Shown in pieces: positions 10,319-16,930 of a stretch of 46,485 bases of DNA. The DNA lies in assembly GCA_947631275.1 (NCBI GenBank), contig CANRKR010000009.1, positions 1 to 46,485 of the forward strand. Direction: 5' to 3'. Both the position numbers and the translations under genes were made by a program. Position 1 is the first letter of the stretch. Each line of letters starts with the position of its first letter. Source of the stretch: an uncultured Akkermansia sp. GTDB lineage: Bacteria > Verrucomicrobiota > Verrucomicrobiia > Verrucomicrobiales > Akkermansiaceae. The notes under the pieces are model-generated. The model made no database searches. It saw only the letters and a list, made by a program, of their open reading frames with translations, and was not told the origin of the DNA.

Positions 10319-11365
10319 ATGATCGAAGTGCCTCGCGAACTCAGGAATGACGCCGGAGAGCCATTGCGCGTGCTGTTTCTGGCGCCGTACGCGCCGGATG
10401 CGCCGGATTACGCCACAAAGCCGTATAAGGGTAACGGCGGGTATCCGCAGTACCACCACAGCATCTACCGATTGCTGGAAGAAATCGGGTGTCGGGTTGA
10501 ATCGAGCTCCAAACCGTACGCGATTCTGCACGCTCGTGGGAACGTGGACTACGTCTTTTCGCTGCTCAACCGCTTTCCCATCGAAAACCCGGAGATTTTT
10601 ATCTCGTCGTACTGCGAGTTTGCCGGGGTGCCGTACCTGGGAGCTGCGCCGAACATTCGCGCTGTGGCAGAGGATAAGTGGCTGCTGAAACTGTGCTTTC
10701 GCGGGCTGGGGCTGCCTGCCGCGCGGGGTATTATGGTGGGGAGGGATGCGTGCTTTCCGACACAGACGCCGGAGGGACTCGCCGACGTTCCCGGCTTTTT
10801 CGTCAAGAAGCGTTTTGGCGCTGCCTCCGATTGCATCACAGAAGCGAACATTGCGTCAAATTGGGCTGCGGCTGCCGCGCGAGCAAAGGAAATCATGGCT
10901 CTTGGTCACGATGTGCTCATTGAGGAGTTTTGTCCGGGGATTGATTACACGGTCCCGATTCTCGGAGGGACAGAGCCCTTGCTCCTCGGTTTTGTGCGTC
11001 CCGGTTCGGACAAGAGAGGGGGTATCATCACCGGCGATCTCAAACTGCACGACCATCTGGGCTATGCCTGGGCGGAGGATGAGATCGCGCCGGAGATCCA
11101 GGGGGGCATCCGGGACGATATGCGTGCACTTTGGCGAGCATTCGGACCTATTGATTATTTTCGCATGGACTACCGGATCGATCCTGCGACCGGCAGCCGC
11201 AAGCTCATTGAGGTGAACATCTGCTGCTACATCGGAAAATCCGGTCCCTTTGCCATGGGCGCGAAGCGGCTGGGCTTCTCCCATGGCGACCTCATGAAAA
11301 GCATTTTGCATTACAGCTACGGACGCCAGATTGGGCGTTGCAAGAATCACGCTTCCCTCATTTGA
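10319..11365 (+). CDS. D-alanine-D-alanine ligase-like ATP-grasp protein
   Basis: A 348-residue protein of the ATP-grasp superfamily, close in layout to D-Ala-D-Ala ligase. An N-terminal Rossmann-like domain (LRVLFLAPYAP) is followed by the ATP-grasp fold. Visible are FVKKRFGA (nucleotide-binding lysine region), VLIEEFCPG, and FRMDYRI leading into IEVN, with E298 and N300 as metal ligands. True Ddl enzymes continue EVNTxPG; here the sequence is EVNICCYIG, so the substrate loop differs and the acceptor may not be D-Ala. It stands alone, behind its own promoter and after a hairpin, with no mur or van gene beside it. I infer carboxylate-amine ligation of unknown substrates; calling it ddl would overstate the evidence. 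Confidence 0.75.
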   Translation: MIEVPRELRNDAGEPLRVLFLAPYAPDAPDYATKPYKGNGGYPQYHHSIYRLLEEIGCRVESSSKPYAILHARGNVDYVFSLLNRFPIENPEIFISSYCEFAGVPYLGAAPNIRAVAEDKWLLKLCFRGLGLPAARGIMVGRDACFPTQTPEGLADVPGFFVKKRFGAASDCITEANIASNWAAAAARAKEIMALGHDVLIEEFCPGIDYTVPILGGTEPLLLGFVRPGSDKRGGIITGDLKLHDHLGYAWAEDEIAPEIQGGIRDDMRALWRAFGPIDYFRMDYRIDPATGSRKLIEVNICCYIGKSGPFAMGAKRLGFSHGDLMKSILHYSYGRQIGRCKNHASLI

Positions 11366-11462
11366 AACACCGCGCGTTCCCGGGAACGAAAGGCTCTTTC
11401 TGTCATGCGTTGAGCGGGGTCGGCGGCATTTCCCCCGAATTTTCTCTAATGAATGCGATTTT

Positions 11463-11493
11463 TTGATTGCAATACCTCTGCATTTGGTATAGA
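11463..11493 (+). promoter_or_regulatory. possible extended -10 promoter for the coiled-coil operon
   Basis: TATAGA (11488-11493) is preceded by TGG, an extended -10 arrangement. TTGATT at 11463 gives a 19-base spacer, so the -35 match is poor. The next start codon is 32 bases downstream. Confidence 0.4.
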
Positions 11494-11525
11494 AAGGTAC
11501 TGTACAGCTCCAATTTACTCTCGCG

Positions 11526-12416
11526 ATGTGGAAATACCTTACTCTCGTTTCTCTCATACTGGTTGCAGCGGCGGCCTTTGTGTTTTACAAAACGCAGTCG
11601 GGGATGTCCGCCTCACAAGGTGAGGTGACAGCCCTTCAGGCGCTTGTTGACGCCGCTGCTGACAAGAACAAAGAAGTCTTCATGGACAGGACGATCGCAG
11701 CGTACGCCAAGCTGCGCGGGGCGTGGTTGCAGGAGCATAAGAAGGCGGTGGTGGAGGCAAAGGGAAAGTACGAGCAGCAAGTGGAAGAGGGCAAAAGCGA
11801 GGTTGAGCGTCTCAGACGGGAGTTGGAAAGCCTCGGCGGCGAATCTGAGGAAAACAAGAAAAAGCTTGAAGAGGTGCTTCGTAAGCTCGCTTCCAACGAG
11901 GACCTGAACAAATCACTGAGTGAAGCACGGGACAGGGACGGCGTTGAGGTGCTGGATATGGATCCGGAGAGCCCGGATTTCCTGGAGAATATCGCTGCGA
12001 ACCTGCGTACTCTGGAGGCAAAGAAAGTAGAGCTGGCGGAGGAAAACACGCGCGCCGAAGCGGAGATTAACTTGCTTGCCAAGAGGAAAGAAGATGTCGC
12101 GGAGCAAATCGCGGAGGCCGAGGCCCTGGCGAAGGAGAGACAGGCTCGCGTCTCCCCTAAGGAGCTTAACTGCTCCGTTGCAGTAGCGGATCCGAGTTGG
12201 GACTACGTGATCGTGGATGCGGGGATGAACGACGGCGTCATCATCGGCTCGCACCTGGCGGTGATGCGCGATGGGAAAAAGATATGCGAGCTGGTTGTTA
12301 CCCTCGTCGAGAAGTCCCGCTCCAGCTGCGATGTGATTTCTCATACACTCAAGACCGGTGAACGGGTGAGGGAAGGCGACAGGGTTGTATCCGTTCGCAG
12401 CGAAAACAAGCAATAA
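11526..12416 (+). CDS. membrane-anchored coiled-coil protein A (unknown function)
   Basis: Not recognised as a named family. The 296 residues show one N-terminal membrane segment (about 4-22, WKYLTLVSLILVAAAAFVF). A long charged coiled coil follows at about 60-215, rich in Glu, Lys and Leu. A compact C-terminal domain (about 218-296) contains Gly-rich turns and the pattern AVADPSW ... GxxxGS ... RDGK ... GDRVVSV. The topology predicts an inner-membrane anchor with the coiled coil and C-terminal domain in the periplasm. The next gene is a diverged paralogue with the same architecture, and a small lipoprotein follows, so the three probably act together in the envelope. The C-terminal domain faintly recalls the beta domains of periplasmic scaffold proteins such as MreC, but no specific match can be claimed from reading alone. 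Confidence 0.75.
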   Translation: MWKYLTLVSLILVAAAAFVFYKTQSGMSASQGEVTALQALVDAAADKNKEVFMDRTIAAYAKLRGAWLQEHKKAVVEAKGKYEQQVEEGKSEVERLRRELESLGGESEENKKKLEEVLRKLASNEDLNKSLSEARDRDGVEVLDMDPESPDFLENIAANLRTLEAKKVELAEENTRAEAEINLLAKRKEDVAEQIAEAEALAKERQARVSPKELNCSVAVADPSWDYVIVDAGMNDGVIIGSHLAVMRDGKKICELVVTLVEKSRSSCDVISHTLKTGERVREGDRVVSVRSENKQ

Positions 12417-12442
12417 TTCTCTCCAACCATTTCAGAACCGAT

Positions 12443-13306
12443 ATGAAACTTACATCGTATCTTTTGCCTGTGCTCGTGCTGGTGGTCTCCATTATGGGGT
12501 ACCTCATTGCCAGAGATCAATCCACCACGCTCACGATGCTGGTAGGAGCCCGCAGTGGATTAGGCGCTGGATCGGGTGGCATGGAGCTTCTGAACAGGGA
12601 TCTCAACACGGAGTCTATCGCCGTCGCGAAGACCCGCTCGACAGCTCTCAAGGACAACGAGACCACAGTTCTCGAATTTGAAAAGGCTCGCGGGGAGATG
12701 GAGGATGTGAAGAAAACGGCGGAAGAGACAGCGGCAGAGGTAGAAAAGCTTCGCGGGAATATTGAGGTGGCGGAGAAAGACCGCGGGGTGCTTACTGAGG
12801 AGAAGGAGAAGATTCAGAATCTTCTGAGAGCCGTTCCCGGGCTGGAGGATTCGGACCTTGACTCGGCCGTGGAAGATTTGGGCAAGAAGGTTCAGGAGGG
12901 GGCTTCCGAGTACGCCTCTCTTCTGGAGGATCGCGAGAAGCATGCCGCCCGTCGTGAGGAGCTGAAGAAAGAGGTTGCTGACAGGGAGACGGAGTTGGAG
13001 AGCAAGAACGAGATTAATGAGCGGTTCATGCAGGCATATCGCCGCAATGGCGAGGATTTTGCCATCTCTGCCGTGGATCCGCAATGGCACTTCATTGTAT
13101 TTCGTGCACCGGCGGACAGCGGTATTTTCCCCGGGGATTCCGACACGCTGATTGTGCAGCGCAACGGTGTGGCAATCACCACTCTGCGCGTGGTCAGCGT
13201 GAACAGCGGTCAGGTCGTGGCAGAATATGATGAGCAGAAGCTGCCGAGCGGTGTGGTGCCGGAGGTGGGGGATCGCGTCTTCCGTAAGGCTGTGCAGGGA
13301 TCCTGA
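12443..13306 (+). CDS. membrane-anchored coiled-coil protein B, paralogue of A
   Basis: A 287-residue protein with the same plan as its upstream neighbour, 26 bases after that gene's stop. It has a membrane segment at about 4-22 (LTSYLLPVLVLVVSIMGYLIA), a coiled coil at about 75-195, and a C-terminal domain at about 203-285. The C-terminal domains align by eye: AVDPQW here against AVADPSW upstream, then GxxxG, an Arg-x-Gly-x-x-Ile turn, and a terminal GDRV. Sequence elsewhere is diverged, pointing to an old duplication. The function is unknown. The two could form a heteromeric coiled-coil assembly in the periplasm; this is inference from adjacency and architecture. Confidence 0.75.
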   Translation: MKLTSYLLPVLVLVVSIMGYLIARDQSTTLTMLVGARSGLGAGSGGMELLNRDLNTESIAVAKTRSTALKDNETTVLEFEKARGEMEDVKKTAEETAAEVEKLRGNIEVAEKDRGVLTEEKEKIQNLLRAVPGLEDSDLDSAVEDLGKKVQEGASEYASLLEDREKHAARREELKKEVADRETELESKNEINERFMQAYRRNGEDFAISAVDPQWHFIVFRAPADSGIFPGDSDTLIVQRNGVAITTLRVVSVNSGQVVAEYDEQKLPSGVVPEVGDRVFRKAVQGS

Positions 13307-13323
13307 TCATTCTGCCGCTTCTC

Positions 13324-13346
13324 TCCCTCGTGCATGACGCGAGGGA
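13324..13346. terminator. small hairpin between coiled-coil gene B and the lipoprotein
   Basis: A 7-bp perfect stem (13324-13330 with 13340-13346) around a 9-base loop, 17 bases after the stop of gene B. There is no T-run, so it may only partly terminate or may stabilise the upstream message. Confidence 0.3.
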
Positions 13347-13362
13347 AGTCTCCGCGAGTTCT

Positions 13363-13590
13363 ATGAAAAACCGAGTGAAGAGTTTATTTGCCTTGTCGAT
13401 CGTCGGCGCCTTGTTCCTCTGTGCTGTGGCGCTTCTGGACGGTTGTCAGCGTTCTGTCCCTCCCGTCCCTCAGTCCAATCGACAGGTGGTGCCTCCCAAG
13501 GGCAGCACGGATATTACCAAGCCATGGAATCACCTCAATAAGCTGGAGGGTGACGCTGTGCTCGGTCCGCTCAGCGAGATGCGCCGCTGA
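13363..13590 (+). CDS. small lipoprotein, 75 residues, unknown function
   Basis: The start is taken at the internal Met of a longer frame because the signal peptide then begins properly with MKNRVKSLFAL. A hydrophobic stretch ends in ALLDGC, a lipobox with an Asp at -2, so lipidation at that Cys is likely and inner-membrane retention is possible. The mature part is only about 45 residues, Pro-rich at first (PPVPQSNRQVVPPKG) and ending in LGPLSEMRR. It follows the two coiled-coil membrane genes by 56 bases in the same direction and may be their lipoprotein partner. The family was not recognised. Confidence 0.65.
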   Translation: MKNRVKSLFALSIVGALFLCAVALLDGCQRSVPPVPQSNRQVVPPKGSTDITKPWNHLNKLEGDAVLGPLSEMRR

Positions 13591-13646
13591 GGTTTGTTTT
13601 TTCCTTCTGGTCCGCTGTTCGTGTGCCGAGATTCGGATCTGTTATT

Positions 13647-13675
13647 TTGTTTTAGCTTGATAATAAATATATAAC
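13647..13675 (+). promoter_or_regulatory. promoter of nth
   Basis: TTGTTT (13647-13652), 17-base spacer, TATAAC (13670-13675) in a very AT-rich stretch. The nth ATG is only 4 bases further on, implying a leaderless transcript. Confidence 0.6.
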
Positions 13676-13679
13676 GGTT

Positions 13680-14294
13680 ATGAAAAAACGGGAGCGTGCG
13701 GCGGTTGTGGCAGAGGAATTGGAACGTGGAATTCCGAATCCGGAGGTGCCGCTGCAGCATCATGATCCGTTCACGCTTCTGGTGGCGGTGGTGCTTTCTG
13801 CGCGCTGCACGGATGCGCGGGTGAATATGGTGACACCGGCGCTTTTTTCCGCGGCTCCCACACCGCAGGCGCTCGCGAAAATGAAGCCCCGGGAGGTGAG
13901 AGCCCTCATTGCAACCTGCGGTCTGGCGGATTCCAAGGCGGAGCATCTTGTGGAGCTCTCCCGTATCCTCTGCGAGCAGTACGGCGGTCGCGTTCCCTCT
14001 ACTTTTGAAGAATTGGAGGCTCTGCCGGGGGTGGGACACAAGACGGCGAGTGTCGTGATGAATCAGGCATTCGGTTTCCCTGCCTTCCCGGTTGATACGC
14101 ATATTTTTCGCCTTGCGCGACGCTGGGGGTTGAGCGCCGGTAGTACGGTGCAGCACGTGGAGCGTGACCTCAAGAAGATGTTCCCGCGCGAGACCTGGGG
14201 CAAGCTGCATTTGCAAATGGTTCTGTGGGGGCGCACGCGGTGTCCTGCTCGCGGTTGCCGTCCTCTATGCCCGATATGCGCGCGCTTGAGTTGA
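13680..14294 (+). CDS. nth: endonuclease III, DNA glycosylase/AP lyase
   Basis: Excises oxidised pyrimidines and cleaves abasic sites in base-excision repair. The 204 residues carry the helix-hairpin-helix signature LPGVGHKTA with catalytic Lys121, and VDTH with catalytic Asp139. The C-terminus holds four cysteines (188, 193, 197, 200), expected to bind the 4Fe-4S cluster. Their spacing is C-x4-C-x3-C-x2-C rather than the C-x6-C-x2-C-x5-C of the E. coli enzyme, and the protein stops four residues after the last Cys. The gene has its own promoter and is followed by rph from a separate promoter. Confidence 0.93.
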   Translation: MKKRERAAVVAEELERGIPNPEVPLQHHDPFTLLVAVVLSARCTDARVNMVTPALFSAAPTPQALAKMKPREVRALIATCGLADSKAEHLVELSRILCEQYGGRVPSTFEELEALPGVGHKTASVVMNQAFGFPAFPVDTHIFRLARRWGLSAGSTVQHVERDLKKMFPRETWGKLHLQMVLWGRTRCPARGCRPLCPICARLS

Positions 14295-14304
14295 GTTTCC
14301 GGGC

Positions 14305-14334
14305 TTGTCAACGAAGGCCATGCTGTGCTAAACT
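14305..14334 (+). promoter_or_regulatory. promoter of rph
   Basis: TTGTCA (14305-14310), 18-base spacer, TAAACT (14329-14334). The rph ATG begins 6 bases after the -10 box, so transcription should start at or next to the start codon. Confidence 0.6.
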
Positions 14335-14340
14335 GTCCGC

Positions 14341-15090
14341 ATGCAAAGGGAAGACCAACGCGCAGCAAATGCCCTGCGCCCCTATCATTTCATGCCGGAT
14401 GTCGCACCGCTGGCTCTGGCCTCTGTTCTTGTTTCCTCCGGACGCACGCAGGTGATCTGCGCGGTGAGTCAGGATGAGTCGCAGCCGCAGTGGAAGAAGA
14501 TGCAGGGAATTCCGGGCGGCTGGGTGACGGCGGAGTACAACATGCTCCCCTACTGCACCTCACCGCGCAAGAGAAGGAGCGCAGGCGGCAAGGTGGATGG
14601 CCGCTCTGTGGAAATTCAGCGTCTCATCGGGCGCTCGCTGCGCTCCGTGGTGGATATGGAGGCGCTCGGCGAACGAACGCTCTGGATTGATTGCGATGTG
14701 CTTTGCGCCGATGGAGGAACACGCACAGCGAGCATCACCGGATCTGCCGTGGCTCTCGCGATTGCCGTGCGGCGTCTCATGCAACAGGGCGTGCTGGCAA
14801 GCAACCCTATGCGCCAGCTGGTCGCCGCAATTTCCGTCGGAAAGCTGCAGGGTGAATCCCTGCTTGATTTGTGCTATGAGGAAGATCGGGATGCGGAGGT
14901 GGATATGAATGTCGTGATGACGGAGAGAGGGGAGTATGTGGAAGTGCAGGGCAGTGGGGAGGAAGCGGTTTTCACGGCTGCTGAGATGAATGAAATGCTC
15001 GGTCTTGCATCGACCGGCATCCGCGAACTCATCGCGGCTCAACGCAGGGTGATTGAAGAAACATGCGGAAGGTCGGGGGATAAAGCATGA
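14341..15090 (+). CDS. rph: ribonuclease PH
   Basis: A phosphate-dependent 3'-5' exoribonuclease that trims tRNA 3' ends and other structured RNAs; it normally works as a hexamer. The 249 residues cover the whole family domain. GWVTAEYNMLPYCT followed by RKRRS, then the EIQRLIGRSLRSVVD segment with its phosphate-binding arginines, DCDVLCADGGTRTASITG and DLCYEEDRDAEVDMNVVMT are all characteristic. Length matches the usual 240-260. The start at the ATG beside the -10 box gives the expected N-terminus. It converges on the ptsN-like gene, with an imperfect hairpin between them. Confidence 0.95.
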   Translation: MQREDQRAANALRPYHFMPDVAPLALASVLVSSGRTQVICAVSQDESQPQWKKMQGIPGGWVTAEYNMLPYCTSPRKRRSAGGKVDGRSVEIQRLIGRSLRSVVDMEALGERTLWIDCDVLCADGGTRTASITGSAVALAIAVRRLMQQGVLASNPMRQLVAAISVGKLQGESLLDLCYEEDRDAEVDMNVVMTERGEYVEVQGSGEEAVFTAAEMNEMLGLASTGIRELIAAQRRVIEETCGRSGDKA

Positions 15091-15146
15091 ATTCCTGAGC
15101 TGGCGCGCTTATTGCCGGCAGCGACCGGTCGGGCAGGTTTGCGGAA

Positions 15147-15180
15147 AGGCGGCAAAGCCGTATCCGTGGCTTTGTCGGCT
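15147..15180. terminator. imperfect hairpin between convergent rph and EIIA genes
   Basis: A 13-bp stem with one mismatch and one G-U pair (15147-15159 with 15168-15180, loop of 8). It lies in the 116-base gap between two genes that end towards each other. There is no T-run; it may be a shared terminator. Confidence 0.4.
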
Positions 15181-15206
15181 CGTGCGGCGCCCTTCTGAAC
15201 CCATGC

Positions 15207-15683
15207 TCATATCCCGGTTGGGGATTGGTCTCCGGCTATGGCAAGCTGCAGGGAGTCCGACAGTCTGTCGGAGGATTCGCATAACGCCAGCATCTCGGCC
15301 TCCGTGAGCCCCCGCCGCCAACGCACCACTCGCGAAAGCAGGCGAAGATGCATCTCCGGGTTTTCCAGCGGTACGATGAGCAGAGTGATGATATGCACTT
15401 CCTCCCCGGACCACGCGAACCCACTGCGAGTGTAGGCGGCATAGATCCCCGGGTGGTTGATGCCTTGCACACGCGCATGCGGCACAGCGAGACCCATGCC
15501 CAGGCAGGTGGATTCCTGCTGTTCACGCTTCCACGCGTCGTCAAAGATTTCCTGAGCTGTGCCGCAGGTCGGCATTTGTTCAGCAGCCTGCTCCGCCAGA
15601 TAGCGCAGAGCCTGCTCAATCCCCATCGGTTTGAGCTCGGCAGGATGTACTCTCAGAAGGAGTTGATCCGTTTGTGCATCCAT
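15207..15683 (-). CDS. PTS fructose/nitrogen-type EIIA domain protein
   Basis: A single-domain 158-residue EIIA of the fructose/mannitol/nitrogen (PtsN) class. The phospho-acceptor is His69 in the hallmark GLAVPHARV. EIIA-Ntr proteins take phosphate from an NPr/HPr-like carrier and regulate transport or metabolism rather than move sugar. No EIIB or EIIC component is nearby, which favours a regulatory role. It lies 57 bases downstream of secG on the same strand and may share its transcript. The body (EEVHIITLLIVPLENPEMHLRLLSRVVR) fits the family. Whether it is PtsN proper or a diverged EIIA cannot be settled here. Confidence 0.85.
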   Translation of the reverse strand: MDAQTDQLLLRVHPAELKPMGIEQALRYLAEQAAEQMPTCGTAQEIFDDAWKREQQESTCLGMGLAVPHARVQGINHPGIYAAYTRSGFAWSGEEVHIITLLIVPLENPEMHLRLLSRVVRWRRGLTEAEMLALCESSDRLSDSLQLAIAGDQSPTGI

Positions 15684-15740
15684 GGTGTGGCCGGTTCGCG
15701 TCTCCCTCGGCGGATGGCGCCTTTTCCCGGAGGAAAGCGC

Positions 15741-16175
15741 TTAGTTGCCCTCTGCCGGTGCAGGAGCAGGCTCCTCCGCAGGCGCGGGCGCCGGGACCTC
15801 AGCGGGAACAGTCTCCGCCGGTGCAGGAGCAGGCGTTTCCGATGGCGCAGGCGCCGCAGGTTGAGTCGTCTCGTCTTCGGTCGCGGCTGGAGCGGCGGCT
15901 TCCTGAGCGATGTTTGTGCGGCTCTGCTTGTATTGCGCATTCATGAGCACGGCCAATACGAAGGAGAGAAGCATGAAGAGCGTCCCGAATAGTACGGTCC
16001 CTTTCTTGAGGACATCCGTGGTTTGCGCACCAAAGGCCTGGTCGGTCATCTGCGCGCCGAAAGCGGCGCCGAGTCCTTCCTGTTTCGGACGCTGCATGAG
16101 CACCACCAGCAGCAGCAGGGCGCTCACGATGAGCAGGGCGGCAAATACAATGTAGATAGAGGCTTGCAGGATCAT
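15741..16175 (-). CDS. secG: preprotein translocase subunit SecG
   Basis: A small subunit of the SecYEG channel. It has two membrane segments (about 5-25 and 58-80) joined by the conserved cytoplasmic loop with LMQRPKQEGLGAAFG. The core of about 85 residues is typical. A further tail of about 55 residues is almost entirely Pro, Ala and Glu (repeats of PAPAPAE), which most SecG proteins lack and which is predicted to be periplasmic. It has its own promoter 10 bases upstream of the ATG. The EIIA gene follows on the same strand. Confidence 0.92.
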   Translation of the reverse strand: MILQASIYIVFAALLIVSALLLLVVLMQRPKQEGLGAAFGAQMTDQAFGAQTTDVLKKGTVLFGTLFMLLSFVLAVLMNAQYKQSRTNIAQEAAAPAATEDETTQPAAPAPSETPAPAPAETVPAEVPAPAPAEEPAPAPAEGN

Positions 16176-16185
16176 GTCGCGGGGA

Positions 16186-16214
16186 ATTGTAGCTTATCGT
16201 TCGTGTTTTGTAAA
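16186..16214 (-). promoter_or_regulatory. promoter of secG
   Basis: Read on the - strand: TTTACA (16214-16209), 17-base spacer, TACAAT (16191-16186). The ATG is 10 bases after the -10 box. Confidence 0.65.
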
Positions 16215-16414
16215 GAGAAGGATTCGCATGTCAGGCAAACGCAGTGAGAAGTACGGACTGCGAAACTGAGAGGCGGGAAGTTCGGCAAGCGTGCTCGAAG
16301 GGGTGCGGAATCGCTGTGGATGGTGGATTCAGGAGCACGAGCAGAGATTGGTTGGAAAACTTTTGGATAAGCGAAGCCGTATTTTCCGCTCCGCGACTAA
16401 CTTCTTATCTGGCG
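16215..16414. other. gap between secG promoter and panD end, nothing recognised
   Basis: About 200 bases downstream of panD and upstream of the secG promoter. I see no convincing gene, terminator or RNA. A + strand open frame crosses it but is antisense to panD. Confidence 0.4.
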
Positions 16415-16753
16415 TCATCCGATGATTTCATTGAGCTCATTGCACACGATGCGCCGCGGGGTGATCGGTTGATCATCCAGCGCGAAACTCATGATCACCA
16501 CGCGCTCACCGGCCTTAATCAAATGCGCCGCCCCGCCGTTCACGATGATCTCCCCCGTCTTCGGCGGTCCCACCAGGACGTATGTTTCAAACCGATTTCC
16601 CGTGGTGATGGAGGCTACCAGCACTTTCTCCCCGGGCCACAACCCCGCCGCCTCCACAAGGTCCTGCGGTATCTCAATGCTACCCTCGTAGGCAACGTCC
16701 CCGCGAGTTACCTTTGCGCGATGTATTTTGGATTTGAGCTGCGATACGAGCAT
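16415..16753 (-). CDS. panD: aspartate 1-decarboxylase precursor
   Basis: A pyruvoyl-dependent enzyme making beta-alanine from aspartate for pantothenate and coenzyme A synthesis. The 112-residue proenzyme has the self-cleavage site YEGS, with cleavage expected between G24 and S25 exactly as in the classical enzyme. Lys9 and His11 of the active site and the NGGAAH segment are present. It is a single-gene unit with its own promoter; panB and panC are not in the window. An unusual set of sequence elements lies upstream (a 14-bp palindrome and three DnaA-box-like repeats). Confidence 0.93.
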   Translation of the reverse strand: MLVSQLKSKIHRAKVTRGDVAYEGSIEIPQDLVEAAGLWPGEKVLVASITTGNRFETYVLVGPPKTGEIIVNGGAAHLIKAGERVVIMSFALDDQPITPRRIVCNELNEIIG

Positions 16754-16774
16754 GGTTCGTTGTTGTCGGGCTTT

Positions 16775-16803
16775 ATCAAACTACTTTTCTTCCAAAAGGT
16801 CAA
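16775..16803 (-). promoter_or_regulatory. promoter of panD
   Basis: Read on the - strand: TTGACC (16803-16798), 17-base spacer, TTTGAT (16780-16775). The ATG follows 21 bases after the -10 box. Confidence 0.6.
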
Positions 16804-16814
16804 GTAGAATCAAA

Positions 16815-16828
16815 GCGAACGCGTTCGC
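16815..16828. promoter_or_regulatory. 14-bp perfect palindrome upstream of the panD -35 box
   Basis: GCGAACGCGTTCGC is its own reverse complement and sits 11 bases upstream of the panD -35 element. The position suits a dimeric regulator acting as activator or repressor. No regulator gene is adjacent. Confidence 0.45.
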
Positions 16829-16870
16829 GGGCATGAAGCTGAATTTGTCCTCCCCCGGAGGATACGCTTC

Positions 16871-16901
16871 TGTGAATAAGATGTGAATAACTTGTGAATA
16901 A
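16871..16901 (-). repeat. three tandem DnaA-box-like repeats at exact 11-base period
   Basis: TGTGAATAA occurs at 16871-16879, 16882-16890 and 16893-16901. On the - strand each reads TTATTCACA, a match to the DnaA-box consensus TTATNCACA. All three share orientation and recur every 11 bases, about one helical turn, so bound proteins would line one face. They lie between the tdh terminator-like hairpin and the panD promoter. This could be a DnaA-titration, control or origin element, or iterons for another regulator. Confidence 0.6.
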
Positions 16902-16925
16902 GTCCTCTCCGACGGGGAGGGGACG
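16902..16925 (-). terminator. hairpin after tdh
   Basis: On the - strand, just after the tdh stop, GTCCCCTCC can pair with GGAGAGGAC across a short loop with a wobble or mismatch. No T-run follows; the DnaA-box-like repeats begin immediately beyond. Confidence 0.35.
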
Positions 16926-16930
16926 AGGAA

